64,000 nucleotides of DNA from Chrysomallon squamiferum (Eukaryota; Mollusca; Gastropoda; Neomphalida; Peltospiridae): contig CM022672.1 in NCBI GenBank assembly GCA_012295275.1, positions 16,515,166 to 16,579,165 of the forward strand, written 5' to 3'. Shown here piece by piece: positions 59,597 through 64,000 of the stretch. Under the pieces are notes generated by a model, which saw only the letters and a list, made by a program, of their open reading frames with translations, was not told the origin of the DNA and made no database searches. The stretch's first letter is position 1. Every line of letters begins with the position of its first letter. The position numbers and the translations under genes are program-made.

Positions 59597-62500
59597 TATT
59601 ATTATTATTATTATTATAACTAGATAAAATACAAATATATAATAATATTTAAAATTAACTAAATAAAATATAAAATAAAATAAAAAATTATTATTCAGAA
59701 ATAATTATATATTTACTGTTGGGGGAAAAAAATCTATTCAAAACTGCATAAACTGTAAATAGCATATATAACAAATATTATCATTTTGGTTTGCAAACTG
59801 TGATAATTAATGAATGTGATATTTTAATTCAAAGTAACTCAAAACATAAATAACTGTAATATGCTCAATTTATTTGAAAAAAATAATAATTAGTTTTGCA
59901 CATCAAATAGACATTGTTTTTTACCTTGTATTGTAGATGTTACTGCGGTGAAGTGCTACGCATGCATGCTGGTGTCAGAGAGGAAAAACAAGATGTTGAT
60001 GACATAAGAATGCCATTTTTAGTTCCACATGGTAATAAACACTTTATATTTCAAAATACAATAACGTGTGGTTTAAAAGAGCATATCATAGCCCATCTTT
60101 TTAAATCTTCAAATATTTCTCTTTACTGTTTAAAATTTATCTTTCACTGTCAGTGACAACTGATAATAAATTTGTTTATGGATATGTGTATTGTTAGTGT
60201 TTTATTATTTCTATTTTTCTTTCTTTCTTTTGTTTTCGCTATGTACTACTTTGACAATATTAAATAATTTAAAATTATTTCCACCACTTTGAACTTAAAC
60301 CAAAATTTATTTTTCAGTTTGTATCCAAATGAATATAATTTTTATTCTGTAGCTGAATATATGTGAAAAATCTCAAAAACCACAACAAAGAAACAAGAAA
60401 ACAAAAACAAATTAAAGATAGAAAGAAAGAATGAAGGAAATTGTACTTGTAATTTTTAATTTTCAAAAACTTTTTTTTATTTCAGTGTAAATTCCAACAG
60501 GTTTTAAATAGTTATAATTTTCTTCTTCCTTAACAATATTAATCAGTATTATTCAAAACTGAAATGATTAATTCAGATAACTTATTTTAAATGTTTCTAT
60601 TGTTTCTATTGTTATAACAGAACTGGCCAGTATTGTTCATAACCAAGATGCTGAGCCTCCAGAGAAGTTGCCAAATGTACCGTGGAATGAACAAGAATGT
60701 TTGCAGAAATCAACAACCAATGCTTTTGGAAAAATTGCTTTTGATATTGAGCAGATTGGAGGCAGGAAACCTGCAAAGGTATTAACATTTATTATCTTAC
60801 TATAAATTTTAAAATTGTTTTCAATAGATCTATCATTTTTGTAGTTGTAGTAGTAGTTAATATTTTATTATCATGTATCTGAGTGTCTGTGAAGTTTGAT
60901 CATTTTTGTAGTAGAAGTTAAAATTTTATTTCAGTATATTAGAGTATGTGATGAAGACAAGGTAGAGGATGTTATGAAACTGATGGAGCATTACTGGAGA
61001 ATTATGGAGCCTCATCCACCAAATCTTGTTATATCTGTGGTTGGTGGTGCCAAGAACTTTAAACTCGAGGGCCGTCTCAGAGATACATTTTCAACAGGTT
61101 TGATAAAGGTGAATATCACTTTTAATTTACTTGTTACTTTTTAAAATAATTTTTTATTTACTGTTTAATGCTTTTTTATCTCTCTCTCAATTTGATTTGC
61201 TTTTATATTCTTTTTTCTTATTTATAATATTTCTTTTTCATATTTAATTTACTTTTTAATTTAATTTTAAATTTTTTATTTCTAATCTCCTTTCTGAACT
61301 ATATTTTTTAATTTTTAATTTGCTTTTATATAGTTCTTTCTTATTTTTAAAATTATTCATTTTCATATCTAATACACTTTCAAATTTCTTTTTTTTTTTC
61401 TTTTTTTTCTTATTTTTAATAGGCAATTATATATATTTTTCTCATCTTTAATTAATTTCCTTTTTAAAAATTTTTTTTTTTTTTTTTTTTATTCTTACAG
61501 GCAGCAAAAACTACCTCAGCCTGGTTGATAAGTTCTGGGTTTAACATGGGTGTGATGAAAGGAGTGGGTCAGGCAGTGAATGAAGGCCAGGCCTTTCTCT
61601 GGGACAATGATAGAATGACTCATTTACTCAGATGTATTGGAATTGCTCCATGGGGTTACATCCATGGCAGACACTATCTGGAAAGTCCAGACAAAAAGGT
61701 ATGGATTAAACTATAAAAGTAGAATCATTGATGTTTATCTATTATGCACATTGTCTAAAATCAGCTGAATTCTAATTCCAATTTATTGTATCATTTCTTG
61801 TACAAGTCAACAATAAAGTACAAGGGCAAAAGAACCAGAATGCTTGAATTTTTTATATTTTCCACTTATTTTGTCATGAAAATTTATATATAAAAAATTC
61901 AAATTTCTGCTTAAAATTTTTAATTGTAAATGTAGTTTTTCATTTAAAACTATTAATTTTAATATCCTCTTATCATAGTTTTTTTTCAAAACTTCTAATT
62001 CTCACATTTCTTTTCATTTTTACTAAAAAATATTCATTTTTAATTTCCTCTTAATAATTTTATTTTTATTTTGAACTTTTGCATTCTAACTGAAATGTGT
62101 ACATAAATTATTTAATTTTAATTTCCATTTAAAGATTAAAAATAAAATTTTCAGGGTAAATTTAATGCTCATTACCGCAGCAGCAACATGATTCTTCATG
62201 GCCGACCAGTACCACTCAATCCTGATCATACTCATTTCATATTTGTTGATGATGGAAAGCGCAACCGATATGGTGGTGTAGCAGATTTCCGTGCAAAGTT
62301 TGAAAAATTCATCTCAACACAAGAAAATGGTTTGTCACAATAATTGCAGTAAAATTTAATATTTCCAAAGATGAAAAGCAAAATGACTATTTAAAGAAAA
62401 TAGAGGAAAATCAATTGAAATTTTCTATGTTAGATATTTTCATCTACTTTCCTTTATTTTTGTTTTTTTGAAACAGAAAATTGTTAATCTTCTGTAAATA

Positions 62501-64000
62501 TTACTTAGATATTATTAATTTATCAGTGAGCTTTTCTCTATAAAGTTTTCTCACTAGAGTTATACATTAAGACTTAGTAATATGTTGCTTGGAATGTATC
62601 CAGGATTAATAGCAGAACTAAAGCAATATTTACTAATTGACTCACTTTGAAAATTGAAATAATAGACTTTCCTTAAATACGGTAATGCTTTTGCAGAAGG
62701 TGGGAAGGGGATTCCAGTGGTGCTGGTGGTTGTAGAAGGTGGATATGATGCAATAACTGATGCCAGTCAGTCTCTAAAGGAAGGAATTCCAGTCGTGGTG
62801 TGTGCAGGGACTGGGAGAGCTGCAGATATTCTAGCCTATGCCTACACCCACACATATAAAAACAGAAAGTAAGGTTTTACTTTATTCAAAAAGTTACTGA
62901 TTTTTACCTTTTTATATATTCCACACAGAAATTTAAGTTTTAATTTATTCAAAAAGGTATTGATTCTTATCTTTGTATATTATTTTCTCTTATTTTCATT
63001 GCACATAAAAAAAAAAAATTAAAAATTAAAAAAATTTATTTATAATACATTATGCTTAGCCATAATTATATTAAATTTATTTTAAAAACAATATTAAAAA
63101 TATTATGTTAAAATTAATCGGTAGGGCTTTGTATGTAAATAATGAATGGTTAAACATTATATAACAATGATTTTCTGTTTAGTGGAGTCCGAGACATGAA
63201 AGAAAGACACAAAGAAAATTTGGCAGGTAAAATCTGTGACGCCTATCAGAATAGCTTCAAGGATCCAGAGAAAGATCTGCAGACTTACCTTGATGTTGTT
63301 CTAAAATGTTGTGAACGTGAAGAACTGGTCAGTTTTCTTTCTTTCTTTTGTAAATACTGTTTAACATATTTAATTAGATATTGCATAACATAACAGAACA
63401 AAAAATCATTTACATGTTAATATGATTAAGGAAAAGAGAAATGTCATATTTAACAACAACTCAGATCAATTTTTGATGTACAGTTATACATGTGTCAGAC
63501 ATAGTTATATATTTATTTTTATTTTTTTTGCAGATTATAATTTTCCACATGAACAAACATGAAGATCTGGATTTGGCCATCTTGTCTGTTCTGTTAAAAG
63601 GTAAAATGTTATTTATTATCACAGAGTAGGATTTTCTTTACCTGACTTTTTTTACTGGAATATATTGAACACAAACACCCACACACATGCACACACATGC
63701 ACACACACACACACACACACACATGAAAAAAACTAAAACAAAACAAACAAAACAGATAGATATGAGTGTATGGCAGAATGTAGAGTTGGTCTTATTTTAT
63801 TATTAACAAAAAAAAAAGGTCTTTGTTTTTGAAAAATAAACTTTTCTTTTCAATAGCTAAGAAAAGTGGTCAGACAGGACAAGAACAAAGACTGGGTCAA
63901 CTTAAACTTGCGTTAACATGGAATAGAGCTGACATTGCTCAAGAGGAAATCTTTCGAGAAGATGTCAACTGGGAACCAAGTATGTCATATATATCAGCTG
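58153..64000 (+). CDS. TRPM-family cation channel, N-terminal part (cut by window end)
   Basis: Eleven exons join in phase into about 545 aa: 58153-58374, 59118-59224, 59937-60031, 60621-60778, 60935-61108, 61501-61698, 62155-62329, 62697-62868, 63183-63327, 63534-63600, 63857-63979 (donor gtatgt). After a 75-residue leader comes the TRPM homology region with its SLOG/LSDAT fold. Markers are KKFVP...CYCGEVLRMHAG, NLVISVVGGAKNF, WLISSGFNMGVMKGVGQA, IGIAPWGYIHGRHYL, HTHFIFVDDGKRNRYGG, GIPVVLVVVEGGYDAI, VVVCAGTGRAADILAYAY and LALTWNRADIA. TRPM channels are tetrameric plasma-membrane cation channels, and in TRPM2 this region binds ADP-ribose. The transmembrane part and any C-terminal enzyme domain lie beyond 64000. 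The HTHF and short N-terminal cysteine motif look most like TRPM2-type proteins, but other motifs (IAPWG, GTGRAADLLAY-like) recall TRPM6/7, so I name only the family. Confidence 0.92.
58386..58423 (+). repeat. 38-bp dispersed repeat, copy 2
   Basis: Matches 56071-56108 with two mismatches. It begins 11 bases after the first TRPM exon ends, inside intron 1. Confidence 0.7.
58470..58805. repeat. degenerate tandem repeat in TRPM intron 1
   Basis: Seven or so imperfect copies of a unit of about 35-50 bases, with consensus near AAATACATTTTGATGTTTTGAAGAACTAGCT, interrupted by a (TA) and T tract near 58590. It is an old, decayed minisatellite. Confidence 0.65.
59259..59336. repeat. (ATT)n then (AATT)n microsatellite
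   Basis: Pure ATT units pass into about eight AATT units in TRPM intron 2. Confidence 0.95.
59552..59594. repeat. (AC)n microsatellite
   Basis: About 21 pure AC units in TRPM intron 2, followed by a short ATT tract. Confidence 0.95.
63677..63722. repeat. (AC)n microsatellite, interrupted
   Basis: AC-rich tract with a few CATG interruptions in the TRPM intron between exons 10 and 11. Confidence 0.9.

Overview
The window is animal nuclear DNA: AT-rich (roughly three quarters A+T by eye), with GT-AG split genes whose many short exons are separated by introns of mostly 0.1-2.5 kb, and with many microsatellites. Gene content (piRNA-pathway TDRD1, CCDC186, FADS6, TASP1, a TRPM channel) marks a bilaterian animal. 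The proteins are clearly diverged from vertebrates and the introns are short, so an invertebrate is likely. A lophotrochozoan such as a mollusc is my guess, not a demonstration. All exon structures were built by hand from splice signals and reading phase.

Layout. 1-1.2 kb: perhaps the last exons of an unrecognised + strand gene. 1.2-8.2 kb: non-coding, with a decayed repeat. 8.2-28.7 kb (-): a 33-exon TDRD1-like gene, about 1,937 aa, with RRM, MYND finger and seven Tudor domains. 28.7-32.5 kb: shared upstream region. 32.5-45.5 kb (+): CCDC186, 19 coding exons, followed by a long presumed 3' UTR to about 48.1 kb. 49.9-51.05 kb (+): intronless FADS6-like desaturase. 52.4-53.8 kb (-): intronless taspase-1. 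54.4-56.0 kb (-): a small unrecognised gene. 58.15 kb to the window end (+): the N-terminal third of a TRPM-family channel, cut by the edge.

The genes do not form one pathway. TDRD1 is a germline piRNA scaffold, CCDC186 a trans-Golgi/dense-core-vesicle coiled coil, FADS6 a membrane desaturase homologue, TASP1 a nuclear threonine protease and TRPM a cation channel. The strongest points are: the head-to-head TDRD1/CCDC186 pair, which matches the human arrangement on chromosome 10q; an exon-by-exon internal duplication that explains seven Tudor domains; a phase-proven GC-AG intron; two neighbouring intronless genes; and a complete hAT-type MITE with an 8-bp target duplication.
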